Source: Neorhizobium galegae
Lineage (GTDB): Bacteria > Pseudomonadota > Alphaproteobacteria > Rhizobiales > Rhizobiaceae
Assembly: GCF_017877135.1 (NCBI RefSeq)
Contig: NZ_JAGIPH010000005.1
Span: 310,001 to 374,000 of the forward strand
Reading direction: 5' to 3'
Length of the DNA: 64,000 nucleotides
The notes beneath the pieces are model-generated. The model searched no databases, was not told the origin of the DNA, and was given only the letters and a program-made list of their open reading frames with translations. Of the stretch, positions 37,986 to 48,500 are shown piece by piece (within the stretch, counting starts at the first letter, position 1; each line of letters opens with the position of its first letter). Made by a program: the position numbers and the translations under genes.

Positions 37986-39419
37986 TTAGAGCCTGCCGCC
38001 CATGGCGACAACCGGCGGCTCGGCTTCCGGCGGAATGGGGCTGCGATAGGACTGGCCCTTCAGCCGTCGCTTGAGGTCGGCGGCTGCGGCTTCGCGCAGT
38101 TGCTCGCTCTCGAGCGCCGCAAGTCCGGTCGCGGCCATCACCTTGGCGGTGGTGACCATGGCCTTGTGGGCAAGCGGGCTCTTGCCCTGCGCCACGACCT
38201 GCCAGGTGTGCAGCTGGGTGCCGATGGCAAGCGAGGGACCATAGGCCTGCACCGTCGGCACGACCCAGCTCACATCCGCCACATCGGTGGAACCGCCCAT
38301 CTGGCGCACCTCGTTGTGCCGCGGCAGGATGAAATCGGCGAGCGGCACGTCGCGCTCGTCCAGCCGTTCCTGCGCCCAGCTTGCGGAAATGTCCTCCGGC
38401 GTCAGCGTCGCGCGGATCTGTTCGGCAAAGGCGCGATCCGCGTCATCGAAGTCCGGAGCGCCGATGCTTTCCCAGACATCCTGCATGGTCTCCATCAGCG
38501 GCGTGTTGACGATGAGGTTGGAGACACCGGACAGGATGGCGCTTTTCACCTTCGTCTCGGTCATCAAGGCGGCCCCTTCGGCCACTTTCTTCACCCGCTC
38601 GATCAGCGAGAAGAGCCCTGCCAGTTCCGGTGCGCGCACCACGTAGCGTACCTTGGCATGCGCCTGCACGACGTTCGGGGAAATGCCGCCGGCATCCAGA
38701 AGCGCATAATGGATGCGGCAATCCTGCTGCATGTGTTCGCGCAGATAGTTGACGCCGACGCTCATCAGTTCCACCGCATCGAGCGCGCTGCGGCCAAGCT
38801 CCGGGCTTGCGGCGGCATGGGAAGCGCGGCCGGTGAAGGTGAAGTCGATCCGGCAATTGGCAAGCGAGGTTTCCCGCTGGACACCGGCAAAATTGCTCGG
38901 ATGCCAGCAGATGGCGATATCGACATCGGAAAATGCCCCGGCGCGCACCATGAAGGCCTTGGCGGCACCACCCTCTTCCGCCGGGCAGCCGTAATAGCGC
39001 ACCCGCCCAGGCGTGCCGGTCGCCTCCAGCCAGTCCTTCAGCGCCGTTGCCGCCAGAAGCGATGCGGAGCCCAAGAGGTTATGACCGCAGCCATGGCCGT
39101 TGGCGCCGGCCTCCAGCGGATCGTGATGCGTCACGCCCGCCTTCTGGCTGAGGCCGGCCAGTGCGTCGAATTCTCCGAGAAAGGCGATCACCGGACCGCC
39201 CGTTCCCGCCTCGCCGATCAGCGCCGTTGGAATGCCGGCGATGTTTTCGGTGATGGCAAACCCTTGCGCTTCCAGCATTTCCCGGTGCGCGGCGGCGGAT
39301 TCAACTTCCATGTAGCAGGTTTCAGGCGTTGCCCAGATCCGGTCGCTCAGCTCCGTGAACACCTCCCTCTTTCTGTCGATGGCCTCGAAGATGTGCGGGA
39401 GATTGCTGTTCATGGACAT
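37986..39419 (-). CDS. M20-family amidohydrolase (AbgB-like)
   Basis: This 477-residue M20D-type metallohydrolase has the metal-binding segments GANGHGCGHN and CPAEEGGAAK, and a dimerisation domain starting around ASHAAASPELGRSALDAV. The length and the insert pattern fit the AbgB branch (p-aminobenzoyl-glutamate hydrolase subunit B), but other aminoacyl or peptide substrates are possible. No AbgA partner is nearby. The ATG at 39419 has AGGTG upstream; an in-frame extension to 39452 is less likely. Confidence 0.9.
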   Translation of the reverse strand: MSMNSNLPHIFEAIDRKREVFTELSDRIWATPETCYMEVESAAAHREMLEAQGFAITENIAGIPTALIGEAGTGGPVIAFLGEFDALAGLSQKAGVTHHDPLEAGANGHGCGHNLLGSASLLAATALKDWLEATGTPGRVRYYGCPAEEGGAAKAFMVRAGAFSDVDIAICWHPSNFAGVQRETSLANCRIDFTFTGRASHAAASPELGRSALDAVELMSVGVNYLREHMQQDCRIHYALLDAGGISPNVVQAHAKVRYVVRAPELAGLFSLIERVKKVAEGAALMTETKVKSAILSGVSNLIVNTPLMETMQDVWESIGAPDFDDADRAFAEQIRATLTPEDISASWAQERLDERDVPLADFILPRHNEVRQMGGSTDVADVSWVVPTVQAYGPSLAIGTQLHTWQVVAQGKSPLAHKAMVTTAKVMAATGLAALESEQLREAAAADLKRRLKGQSYRSPIPPEAEPPVVAMGGRL

Positions 39420-39496
39420 GGAATTCACCTGACTGCGATACGAATTGCGCAAAGCCTAGCGCAGCGCCGAAAGAATGCAAACCCTTGGCCCTGGCC

Positions 39497-40579
39497 TCAA
39501 TCGCGCCAGCTCTTCGTCTCAAGGGCCTTTTCCAGTCGTTTCCACGCGCCGTCCTCCGGCAGGCCGATGCGCAGGCAAACCGGCCGTGCGGCAAAGGCAC
39601 GAACGAGAATGCCGCCACCTCCCAGATGCGCAAAGATCGCCGGCGCCTTGGCATGCTTCAGATAGCGAAACAGCGTTGTGCCACCGCAGACAGGAAGGTC
39701 AGCCGCCGCAAGCAGCGCATCAAGGCGCGCAGCATCCGCGGCAAGTCGGGCCCGCATGGCAGTCTGCCAGTCCCTGTCCGCCAGCGCCTGAAGCCCGATG
39801 GAGAGCGTTGGCCCCGGAATGGCCCAGGGACCGAGACGGGCGGCGAGTTTTTGCGCAATGGCAACCGGGGCGACGGCAAAGCCTAGCCGCACGCCCGCCA
39901 GACCATAGAATTTGCCGAAGGAGCGCAAAACGACAAGCCCGTCATGCACGGCACCGGCCACGCTTTCGTCCGGCTCGATCACCTCCATGAAGGCTTCGTC
40001 CACCACCAGAAGCCCGCCCTTTGCCGCCATGTGGCGGGAAAGGGCCAGAAGATCGGCCGCGCCGACAAGCCGTCCATCCGGATTGTTGGGATTGACGACC
40101 ACGGCGAGATCGGCGTCGAACAGCGCCTCGAACGCCTCCACCTCAAGGGTTTCGAAACCGGACAGCTTGGCCATGCGCGCATGTTCGCCATAGGTGGGCG
40201 AAAGGATCGCCGCCCGACGGCCTGCCCCGGACAGCGTGCCGAAAACCGCCTCGATGACCAGCGGCAGCAGGATATGCGTGCCGGGTGCCGCCGCCAGATG
40301 CTCCGCTGAAGGGGCGCCATAGGCGGTGGCGGCAAGATGCTTCAGGCGCGCCAGATCGTCGGGCTCCGGCAGGCGGGAGAAAGCGGTGGCGGGGATGGGC
40401 GAATAGGCATATGGGTGCGGGTTGATGCCGGTGGACAGATCGATCCACGGCTTTGGCGCCCGCGGAAACTGCAAGCCGGCGCGCGCCAGATTGCCGCCAT
40501 GATCGATCGCCTGCCGCGCCTCGACATCGTCCATCTGCGGCTGCACTTTCGTCTGCCCCTCTTGCCGATCCTGGTCCAT
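39497..40579 (-). CDS. cobC: Threonine-phosphate decarboxylase / CobC
   Basis: This 360-residue fold-type-I PLP enzyme has an NNPDGR loop and the cofactor Lys in LRSFGKFYGLAGVRLGF, plus DLSTGINPHPY at the start, typical of CobC/CobD(Salmonella)-type enzymes. It provides the aminopropanol arm of cobalamin from threonine phosphate. Its ATG at 40579 lies within the same CCATGG as the cobD start on the other strand; a downstream ATG at 40534 would remove that overlap. It is the left end of the cobalamin island. Confidence 0.92.
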   Translation of the reverse strand: MDQDRQEGQTKVQPQMDDVEARQAIDHGGNLARAGLQFPRAPKPWIDLSTGINPHPYAYSPIPATAFSRLPEPDDLARLKHLAATAYGAPSAEHLAAAPGTHILLPLVIEAVFGTLSGAGRRAAILSPTYGEHARMAKLSGFETLEVEAFEALFDADLAVVVNPNNPDGRLVGAADLLALSRHMAAKGGLLVVDEAFMEVIEPDESVAGAVHDGLVVLRSFGKFYGLAGVRLGFAVAPVAIAQKLAARLGPWAIPGPTLSIGLQALADRDWQTAMRARLAADAARLDALLAAADLPVCGGTTLFRYLKHAKAPAIFAHLGGGGILVRAFAARPVCLRIGLPEDGAWKRLEKALETKSWRD

Positions 40580-41549
40580 GGCTTTTTCTCTCGCCTTTCT
40601 CGCTCTGCTTATTGAACGGCTTGTCGGCTATCCGCAATGGCTGGTGGATCGACTAGGCCATCCGGTCATCTGGATCGGCGCCCTGATCAGCCGGCTGGAA
40701 AAGCGGTTGAACGATCTGCAATTGCCCTTCGCCACGCGCAAGCGCAACGGCATTTTTGCCTTCGTGATTCTGCTTATCGCCGCTGTTCTGCCAGCGCTTC
40801 TCCTCGAAAGCGTATTGGCGTGGCTGCCGCTCGGCCTCATCGTCACGGCCCTCCTCTCCTCCAGCCTGCTTGCCCAGAAAAGCCTGGAGGAGCATGTGCG
40901 CGCCGTGGCCGATGCGCTGGAGACGGGCGGGCTCGATCAGGGCCGCAAGGCCGTGTCTATGATTGTCGGGCGCGATCCCGATCAACTGGACGAGGCTGCT
41001 GTCTGCCGCGCGGCCATCGAAAGCCTTGCCGAAAACTTTTCCGATGGCGTCACGGCCCCTGCCTTCTGGCTTGGCGTCGGCGGGCTTGCCGGTTGCAGCG
41101 CCTACAAGGCGACCAATACGGCCGACAGCATGATCGGCCATCTCAATGCCCGCTACAGCGCCTATGGCTGGGCGGCCGCCCGGTTCGATGATCTCATCAA
41201 CCTGCCCGCCTCGCGCCTGACGGCGATGCTGTTTATCGCAGCCGCGGCCCTTCTGCCGGATGCTTCGGCGAAAGCGGCCTGGGCGGCGGTGCGGCGCGAT
41301 GCGCGCCACCACAAATCGCCCAATGCCGGCTGGCCAGAGGCGGCCATGGCCGGCGCGCTGGGCCTTGCCCTTGCCGGCCCCCGTGTCTATGGCGGCGTCC
41401 TCGTCGAGGATCACGTGATGGGAGAGGGCGGACGGCGCGATGCAACCAGTATCGATATTCGCCATGCGCTGTCGGTTGCGCGCATCGCGGACCTGTTGCT
41501 GATCATCCTCTTCGGCCTGATCGCCGTTGCCCTTACCGTGCAAGGCTGA
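40578..41549 (+). CDS. cobD: Adenosylcobinamide-phosphate synthase (CobD/CbiB)
   Basis: This 323-residue membrane protein has the CbiB signatures LIERLVGYP at the N-terminus, [22 protein letters not shown] and DG(V)TAPAFW in the middle, and [14 protein letters not shown], where Pro/Glu are conserved. It attaches the aminopropanol moiety to adenosylcobyric acid, the step after CobQ. It has no obvious Shine-Dalgarno. Its 3' end overlaps the convergent cobQ by 17 nt. Confidence 0.95.
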   Translation: MAFSLAFLALLIERLVGYPQWLVDRLGHPVIWIGALISRLEKRLNDLQLPFATRKRNGIFAFVILLIAAVLPALLLESVLAWLPLGLIVTALLSSSLLAQKSLEEHVRAVADALETGGLDQGRKAVSMIVGRDPDQLDEAAVCRAAIESLAENFSDGVTAPAFWLGVGGLAGCSAYKATNTADSMIGHLNARYSAYGWAAARFDDLINLPASRLTAMLFIAAAALLPDASAKAAWAAVRRDARHHKSPNAGWPEAAMAGALGLALAGPRVYGGVLVEDHVMGEGGRRDATSIDIRHALSVARIADLLLIILFGLIAVALTVQG

Positions 41550-43005
41550 TGAGGAGATCAAGATCGAGATGCCGCTCGAGATGGGCGGCAAGGCGATCGA
41601 GCACATCCTCGACACCCTGTTCATAATCAAGCCGCGTTTCGTTGCCGCCAAGCCGCGTCAGCCATGACGAGCGTTGGCGATCATCGGCAAACAGGCCGTG
41701 GACATAGGTGCCGCTGACCAGGCCATCGGCCGAGGAAGCCCCCTCCGGCGCGCCACCGATCAGGGCAAACGGGCGGGCGCGATCAGCTCCGCTTGTCTCG
41801 CCCACATGCATTTCATAGCCGGCAAAGGAGTGACCGTCCGCCGTCTCTCCCGAGACGGCGGTGAGATGCTTTTGCCCGGTGAGCCGGGTTTCCACGTCCA
41901 GAAGCCCGAGCCCGTGTTCGACGGCACCGGCCGGACCTTCGATGCCATCGGGATCCGCCACGAGACGGCCGAGCATCTGGTATCCGCCACAAAGGCCGAG
42001 CACCGGCTTGCCACGCCTTCGATGCGCGGCAATGTCCGTGTCCAATCCCGCCTGCTTCAACACCTTAAGATCGGCAATCGTCGCCTTGGAGCCAAGCAGC
42101 AGCACGAGATCGGTATCGGCCGGCAGCACTTCTCCGGGTCTTATCCGCACAAGCTCTACTTCCGGCTCGGCGTCCAGCGGATCGAGATCGTCGAAATTGG
42201 AAACATGCGGCAGGATCGGCACGGCAATGCGGAGTTTGGCGCCGGCCTTTGCGGCAGGTTTAGATTGAAGCGCCAGCGCATCCTCGGCCGGAAGCCTTAT
42301 GGCTTCGGCAAAATGCGGCAGGAGGCCGATGGGCGCCCAGCCGGTAAAGCCCTCGATCATCGTCATGCCCTCGGCAAACAGCGTCGGATCGCCGCGAAAG
42401 CGGTTGACGATGAAGGCGCGGATCATCGCCGCATCATCGGGCTCCAGCACCAGTTTCGTGCCGGCAAGGCTTGCGATGACGCCGCCGCGATCGATATCGC
42501 CGATCAGCACGACCGGCACATCTGCTGCCCGCGCAAAGCCCATATTGGCAATATCGTTGCGCCGCAGATTGACCTCCGAGGCGCTGCCGGCCCCTTCCAC
42601 CAGAACCAGATCGGCTTGCTGCTTCAGGCGGGAAAAACTGTCGAGCACCAGCGGCATCAGGCCCGCCTTGATCTCCTGGTATTCGGCAGCCCTGGCATTG
42701 CCGACCACCCTTCCCTGCACCACCAGCTGGGCGCCGACTTCGCTCTGGGGTTTGAGCAGCACCGGGTTCATGTGGACCGACAAAGGCGCTCGCGCCGCCC
42801 GCGCCTGCAGCGCCTGCGCCCGGCCGATTTCACCGCCATCGGCCGTCACGGCGGCATTGTTCGACATGTTCTGCGGCTTGAATGGCAGGACGCGAAGCCC
42901 GCGCAGCGTAAAGGCGCGCGCAAGACCTGCCACCACCAGCGACTTGCCGACATCAGACCCGGTGCCCTGAAACATCAATGCCCTGGCAGGCGGCTTCTGC
43001 GTCAT
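41533..43005 (-). CDS. cobQ: Cobyric acid synthase (CobQ)
   Basis: This 490-residue glutamine-dependent amidotransferase amidates side chains b, d, e and g of the adenosylated a,c-diamide. Its N-terminal P-loop-type domain has [20 protein letters not shown]. The C-terminal class-I glutaminase domain has the nucleophile Cys in [11 protein letters not shown] and a His in YVHGLF. It overlaps the upstream cobO by one base in an ATGA-type junction, so the two are coupled. Its 3' end overlaps cobD (convergent) by 17 nt. Confidence 0.97.
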   Translation of the reverse strand: MTQKPPARALMFQGTGSDVGKSLVVAGLARAFTLRGLRVLPFKPQNMSNNAAVTADGGEIGRAQALQARAARAPLSVHMNPVLLKPQSEVGAQLVVQGRVVGNARAAEYQEIKAGLMPLVLDSFSRLKQQADLVLVEGAGSASEVNLRRNDIANMGFARAADVPVVLIGDIDRGGVIASLAGTKLVLEPDDAAMIRAFIVNRFRGDPTLFAEGMTMIEGFTGWAPIGLLPHFAEAIRLPAEDALALQSKPAAKAGAKLRIAVPILPHVSNFDDLDPLDAEPEVELVRIRPGEVLPADTDLVLLLGSKATIADLKVLKQAGLDTDIAAHRRRGKPVLGLCGGYQMLGRLVADPDGIEGPAGAVEHGLGLLDVETRLTGQKHLTAVSGETADGHSFAGYEMHVGETSGADRARPFALIGGAPEGASSADGLVSGTYVHGLFADDRQRSSWLTRLGGNETRLDYEQGVEDVLDRLAAHLERHLDLDLLISLAR

Positions 43006-43619
43006 CAGAACTCGATCCCGGCCTGCGCCTTCACGCCGGCCTTGAAATGATGTTTCACCAGCGTCATCTCCGTCACCATATCGGCCGCCTCGATCAGCGC
43101 CGGCTTGGCATTGCGGCCGGTGACGATGACATGCAGATCCGGCCGGCGCGCGACAAGATCCGCGATCACCCGTTCAAGATCGAGATAGTCGTAGCGCAGC
43201 GCGATATTCAGCTCGTCGAGGATCAGCAAGCCGACATCCGGCTCGCCCATCATCTCCAGCGCCTTCTCCCAGGCCCGTTCGGCAGCAGCCACGTCCTGCT
43301 TCAGATTCTGCGTGTCCCAGGTAAAGCCCTCGCCCATCGTGTGCCAGATCATCTGATCCCCAAATGCCTGCAGCGCCACGCGCTCTCCCGTATCCCAGGC
43401 GCCCTTGATGAACTGCACCACGGCAACCTTTCTGCCATGGCCGAGCATGCGCAGCGCAAGCCCGAAGGCGGCCGTCGACTTGCCCTTGCCCGGACCGGTG
43501 TTGACGATCAGCAGCCCCTTCTCGATCGTCTTTTCCGCCACTTCCGCATCCTGCACGGCCTTGCGATTTTCCATCTTGCGGCGGTGGCGCTCGGCCTCGT
43601 TTTCGTCGATTTCCTTCAT
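43005..43619 (-). CDS. cobO: Cob(I)yrinic acid a,c-diamide adenosyltransferase
   Basis: This 204-residue CobO/BtuR/CobA(Salmonella)-family ATP:corrinoid adenosyltransferase has the P-loop GPGKGKST at residues 42-49 and the family segments [10 protein letters not shown] and [17 protein letters not shown]. It adds the upper adenosyl ligand before the CobQ step. Divergent from the riboswitch operon (113 nt of shared upstream DNA) and coupled to cobQ downstream. An Arg/Glu-rich N-terminal segment (residues 1-30) precedes the P-loop as in homologues. Confidence 0.97.
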   Translation of the reverse strand: MKEIDENEAERHRRKMENRKAVQDAEVAEKTIEKGLLIVNTGPGKGKSTAAFGLALRMLGHGRKVAVVQFIKGAWDTGERVALQAFGDQMIWHTMGEGFTWDTQNLKQDVAAAERAWEKALEMMGEPDVGLLILDELNIALRYDYLDLERVIADLVARRPDLHVIVTGRNAKPALIEAADMVTEMTLVKHHFKAGVKAQAGIEF

Positions 43620-43732
43620 CGGGCACTCCTGGCGCTTTCCTGGGGAGCGGGACTATAGTCGAACCGCGCCCCCCGGCAATGCCTTGCCTGCCGCCATTGA
43701 CACACAAGCGGCTAAGCGCATAGTGACAGGGA

Positions 43733-43910
43733 CAACGGTCTTTTCCCGGCAACGGGGAAAGCTAAGAGGGAACGTGGTGCGGCAGTTCTTGCCTAAACCA
43801 CGGCTGCCCCCGCAACTGTAAGCGGGTAGTCCGGCGCATCAGGCCACTGAAGACATCTTCGGGAAGGCGGCGCACGGGCGACGATCCGCGAGCCAGGAGA
43901 CCTGCCGTTG
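43733..43910 (+). promoter_or_regulatory. Cobalamin riboswitch (AdoCbl type)
   Basis: All the consensus blocks are visible in order: GGGAACGTGGTGC, then GCTGCCCCCGCAACTGTAAGCGGG, the box GGCCACTG, GGGAAGGCG, and the B12 box GAGCCAGGAGACCTGCC at 43890-43906. The ends close with a P1 helix, CAACGG (43733-43738) with CCGTTG (43905-43910). No T-run terminator follows; a short GCCGG/CCGGC stem lies at about 43927-43946, so control by blocking translation is more likely than termination. It precedes the long plus-strand cob operon. Confidence 0.97.
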
Positions 43911-44027
43911 ACGATGTGACGATCCAGCCGGGCGGGGTGCTCCGGCACGGATGATCTGTTGACGAGCATGCCGGATACGCCGCGCAGGCTTGCACCCCGT
44001 TACGGTTTGCACGCGCGGGGTTACCAG

Positions 44028-44459
44028 GTGGATTTATCGAGACAGACGGACGACAAGACAACCGAAGCGCCGGTGGCCAACGCTTGCCCCGTTGTCGTCT
44101 TCGTCTGCGAAACCTGCCGCAGAGCCACGCAGGACCCGATGGCGCCCCGCGAGGGTGCCGTTCTGGCGCAAAGCATCAGTGACCATCACGAGCCCGGTAT
44201 CGAAGTGAAGAGCGTTGCCTGCCTTGCCAATTGCAAGCGGGGCTTGAGCGCCACGATCCAGAGCAGCAGTGGCTGGAGCTATGTGTTCGGCGATCTGACG
44301 ACCGAAAGCGGCGCCGATCTTCTCCTCGGCGCGCGCCTGCTTGCCGGTTCAATCGATGGGCTGATGCCGTGGAAAGGGCGCCCCGACAGCCTGAAGCGCG
44401 GCATGATTGCCCGCATTCCCCCCTTTGCGCACCCGCAATCCCAGAACCAGAAGCCTTGA
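44028..44459 (+). CDS. DUF1636-family two-CXnC protein, first gene after the riboswitch
   Basis: This protein of about 143 residues has two Cys pairs, VFVCETCRR (C-x2-C) and CLANCKRGLS (C-x3-C), plus WSYVFGDLT and RPDSLKRG, which match DUF1636 proteins found beside cobW in many cob operons. The Cys pattern resembles thioredoxin-like [2Fe-2S] ferredoxins, so it could carry a cluster or bind cobalt/zinc. The start is uncertain: GTG at 44028 with GGGG 7 nt upstream is my choice; the frame is open to a TTG at 43959 and an ATG at 43968. It lies 11 nt before cobW and is under the cobalamin riboswitch. Confidence 0.75.
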   Translation: MDLSRQTDDKTTEAPVANACPVVVFVCETCRRATQDPMAPREGAVLAQSISDHHEPGIEVKSVACLANCKRGLSATIQSSSGWSYVFGDLTTESGADLLLGARLLAGSIDGLMPWKGRPDSLKRGMIARIPPFAHPQSQNQKP

Positions 44460-44470
44460 AGGACGATCCC

Positions 44471-45508
44471 ATGACCTCTTCCCTCGCCCGCATTCCCTGC
44501 ACGGTTGTCACCGGCTTTCTCGGCGCCGGCAAAACCACGCTGCTTTCCCAGGCGCTGCAGAACATCAAGGGCAAGCGGCTTGCCATCATCGTAAACGAGT
44601 TCGGTGATGTCGGCATCGATGGCGAGATCCTGAAAAGCTGCGGCATCGAAAACTGCCCCGAAGACAATATCATCGAGCTGGCGAACGGCTGCATCTGCTG
44701 CACGGTGGCCGATGATTTCGTGCCGGCCATCGACCGCATTCTGGCGATGGAACCGAAGGTGGATCATATCCTCATCGAAACCTCCGGCCTTGCACTGCCG
44801 AAGCCGTTGATCCAGGCCTTCCAGTGGCCGAGCGTGAAAAGCCGCGTGACGGTAGATGGCGTGATCGCCGTCGTGGATGGGCTCGCCCTGGCGGAAGGCC
44901 GCGTGGCCGACGACATGGAGGCGCTGGCCGCCCAGCGGGTGAGTGACGAGGCACTCGACCATGACGATCCCGTCGAGGAGGTGTTTGAAGACCAGATCGC
45001 CTGCGCCGATCTCGTGATCCTCACCAAGGCCGATCTTCTGTCGGCCGCCGATCTGGACAAGGCCCGCGCCCATGTGAGCGCCCACCTGCCGCGCGCCGTG
45101 CATATCGTCAATTCAGAGAAGGGCGCGGTCGATCCAGCCGTGTTCATCGGCCTTGGCCTTGCCGTCGAAGACGACATCGAGAACCGCAAGACGCATCACG
45201 ATGACGAACTGGACCACGAGCACGACGATTTCGACAGCTTTGTCCTTGATATCGCAGCGATTGCCGATCCCGAAAGCCTCAGCCGGCGCATTGCCGATGT
45301 GACGGCAGCCGAAAAGGTGTTGCGCATCAAGGGCTATGTGGAGGTTGAGGGCAAGCCGATGCGGCTTCTGGTGCAGGCTGTCGGCCCGCGCGTGAACCAT
45401 TATTTCGACCGCGCCTGGACGGTCGGCGAAGATCGCCGTTCGCGCCTCGTCGTCATCGGTGAAAAGGGCATCGATGCTGCCCGCATCGAAAAGATCCTGG
45501 CCGCCTGA
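44471..45508 (+). CDS. cobW: CobW-type G3E GTPase, cobalt metallochaperone
   Basis: This 345-residue G3E GTPase has Walker A GFLGAGKTT (from residue 15), the metal-binding motif ANGCICCTV (CxCC), a switch-region ETSGLALP and the guanine motif TKAD. A His/Asp/Glu-rich loop near residues 228-245 (HHDDELDHEHDDFD) is typical of CobW and probably binds metal. It delivers cobalt for cobalamin synthesis in homologues. ATG at 44471 has AAGGA 7-8 nt upstream; an in-frame extension to 44231 is antisense-like noise. It abuts cobN by one base (TGATG). Confidence 0.96.
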   Translation: MTSSLARIPCTVVTGFLGAGKTTLLSQALQNIKGKRLAIIVNEFGDVGIDGEILKSCGIENCPEDNIIELANGCICCTVADDFVPAIDRILAMEPKVDHILIETSGLALPKPLIQAFQWPSVKSRVTVDGVIAVVDGLALAEGRVADDMEALAAQRVSDEALDHDDPVEEVFEDQIACADLVILTKADLLSAADLDKARAHVSAHLPRAVHIVNSEKGAVDPAVFIGLGLAVEDDIENRKTHHDDELDHEHDDFDSFVLDIAAIADPESLSRRIADVTAAEKVLRIKGYVEVEGKPMRLLVQAVGPRVNHYFDRAWTVGEDRRSRLVVIGEKGIDAARIEKILAA

Positions 45509-48500
45509 TGCATATCCTTGCCACCACATCCTCGTCGCTCGACGATCTGATCGAACCGGTCGATCTCAACCAGACGCGGGGCGATGTGGTGGTGCTGTCA
45601 TTTTCCGACAGCGACCTGAACGGCATGGCATCGGCCTGGGACCGGCTGTCGCGCAACGACCTTTCCTTGCGCCTTGCTCCGCTTTCGGACCTGCGCCACC
45701 CGATGTCGGTCGATCTGTGGATCGACAAGGTGGCCCGCCACGCCCGCGTGCTGATGGTGCGTATTCTGGGCGGCTATGACCGCTGGCGCTACGGGGTGGA
45801 AGAACTGTCGCATCTGGCGCGCCGGAACAACATTCCCCTCATTCTCCTGCCCGGCGAATGCAGCGAGACCGACGACCGCTTGACCGCCGCCTCTACCCTT
45901 GCCCCGGACGAGAATGCAGGCTTCCTTTCGTTTTTCCGCGAAGGCGGGCCGGACAATCTCGACCGGCTGGCCACAAGTCTTTTCGCCCTGGCGAATGGTC
46001 AACGGGATGTACGGCCAGTGGCCGAGGCCGTGCCAAGACTTGGCTTTTACCGGCCCGGCCACGGTGTCGTCTCCCTTCCAGAGGCACTGGAGGGTTTTGC
46101 GGGCAAAAAGGTCCTGCCGCTGCTGTTTTATCGCTCGATGCTGCTGTCGGCTGATGTCGCGCCCATCGATGCGCTCTCTGCGGCGCTTGCCGCACGCGGT
46201 TATGCGCCACTTCCGGTCTTCGTGCCGGGCTTGAAGGACTTTGCAACCCTCTCCTTCCTCGAAAAGCAGTTCGCTGCCCTTCACCCGCCGGCCCTCATCA
46301 CCGCGACAGCCTTTGCAAGCCAGGCGGAACTGGCGGGCGAAACGCTGTTTGACCGGCTGGACGTGCCGGTCTTTCAGGCCGTCATCGCCACGACACGACG
46401 CGAAGCCTGGGAAGCAAGCCGGCGCGGACTTGGGCCGTCGGATCTCGCCATGCATGTCGTGCTGCCGGAACTCGATGGTCGCATCCTTGCCGGCACCCTC
46501 TCATTCAAGGCGGAACGCAGCGGCGATAGCGCCTATGGTTTTGCAGGCTTTGCCAATCGGCCTGAACCGGACCGGGTGGAGGCAGTGGCAGACCGGATCG
46601 CCCGGCATCTGGCGCTCCAGGAAACACCCCGTGCCGAGCGCCGGATCACCATCCTGATGCCGGATTATCCCGGCGCTGCCGGCCGCACCGGCTATGCCGT
46701 CGGCCTCGATGTGCCCGAAAGCGTTCGACAGATCCTCATTCAGTTAGCCGAGCAAGGATATGGCGTCACCGGTATTCCGGACACGGCGAAGGCGCTGATG
46801 GACCGGGTTCTGACAGGCGCGCATCATTTTTCCGACGCCGAGTATGAAGACTATTTCGCCCGCCTGCCGGACCAGGCGAGAGATGCCGTTGCCGCCACCT
46901 GGGGTGGACCGCAGGCGGATGACGCGTTTGGTCCGGACGGTTTTTCCTTCCGCGCCGCCCGTTTCGGCAATGTCACGGTGGCGCTTGCGCCGGATCGTGG
47001 CCGGGAAGCCGACCGGCGCACCGATTACCATGATCCCGCCCGTCCGCCCCGTCACGCGCTGATGGCCTTTGGCGCTTGGATGCAGCGGGAATGCCATGCC
47101 ATCCTGCATATGGGCGCCCATGGCACGCTGGAATGGCTGCCCGGCAAGACCGTGGCGCTGACGGACAGCTGCTTTCCCGAGCTCGTCACGGGCCAATTGC
47201 CGGTGATCTATCCCTTCATCGTCTCCAATCCAGGCGAAGCCGCCATTGCCAAGCGGCGCATTGCCGCCGTCACGCTCGGCCACCTGCCGCCGATCCTCAC
47301 CGAGGCCGGGCTGTCGGAGGCGCAGCAGAGGCTGGAGCTTCTGGTCGATGAATATGCGCAGGCCGACGGTCTCGACCGCCGCCGCCGCGACCGGCTGGCA
47401 AAACTGATTCTCGAAGCGGCGGAGGAAACCGGCCTGGCCGGCGAAGCAGGCGTGTCCGAGGTTGATGATCCCGATACGGCGCTGTCACGCATCGACGCCT
47501 TTCTCTGCGATCTGAAGGATTTTGCCATCAAGGATGGCCAGCATGTCTTCGGCCACAGCGATGACCGCGAGACTGACCCTGCGCGGCTCGAAAGTGCCCG
47601 ATGCGAACGCGAGAGCCTGATCGCCGCACTGGATGGTCGCCACATTCGCCCTGGGCCTTCCGGCGCGCCGGCGCGGGCACGCCGCGACGTGCTGCCGACC
47701 GGCCGCAATCTCTACGCCTCAGACCCGCGCACCATGCCGACGCCGACGGCCTTCGAGCTTGGCCGGCTTGCCGCCGACGAGGTGATCCGCCGCTACATGC
47801 AGGACCATGGCGACTGGCCGAAAAACATCGTCATCGATCTCTGGGGCAGCGCCACGCTTCGAAGCGGCGGTGAAGAGGTGGCGCAGGGTCTGGCGCTGAT
47901 GGGTGCACGCCCGGTGCAGGACCCCGCGACGGGACGCGTCACCGGCATCGAAGTTCTGCCGCCGGCAAGCCTCGGACGACCGCGGGTCGACGTCACTTTC
48001 CGCATTTCCGGTCTTTTCCGCGACATGTTTCCCGCCCTCATCGCGCTTGTCGATGCAGCGGTCAGGGCCATTTCCGCGCGCTCCGATGAAGCGGACGGCG
48101 ACAATCCGCTGGCGGAAGCAAGTCTGGCGGGCGGTGCAGCCCCTGCCCGCATTTTCGGCTCCGCCCCCGGCACCTATGGTTCAGGCATCGAAGAACAGCT
48201 TTCCGCAGGCGATTGGGAGAGACGCGAGGATCTCGGCCGCGCCTATCTTGCCATGGCAAGCCACACCTTTGGCGGGCCTGATGGCGAGGAACGGGAAGCC
48301 GGCGCGCTGTTTGAAGAGCGCGTCCGGCACGCCGATCTTCTCGTCCACACCGGCGACGATCCCGGCCGCGACCTGCTCGACGGCTCCGGCGATGTTGCCT
48401 TTATCGGCGGCTTTGCGGCAGCCGTTGCAGCACTTGGTAGCAAGGCGGATGTGATTGCGCTCGATACCACGGATCCCGAGCGGCCCCGCGCCCGCTCGGT

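Noticed and set aside
44231..44470. N-terminal extension of CobW
   Set aside because: It lies in another frame of the DUF1636-like gene. CobW homologues begin just before the P-loop, and a ribosome site precedes 44471.
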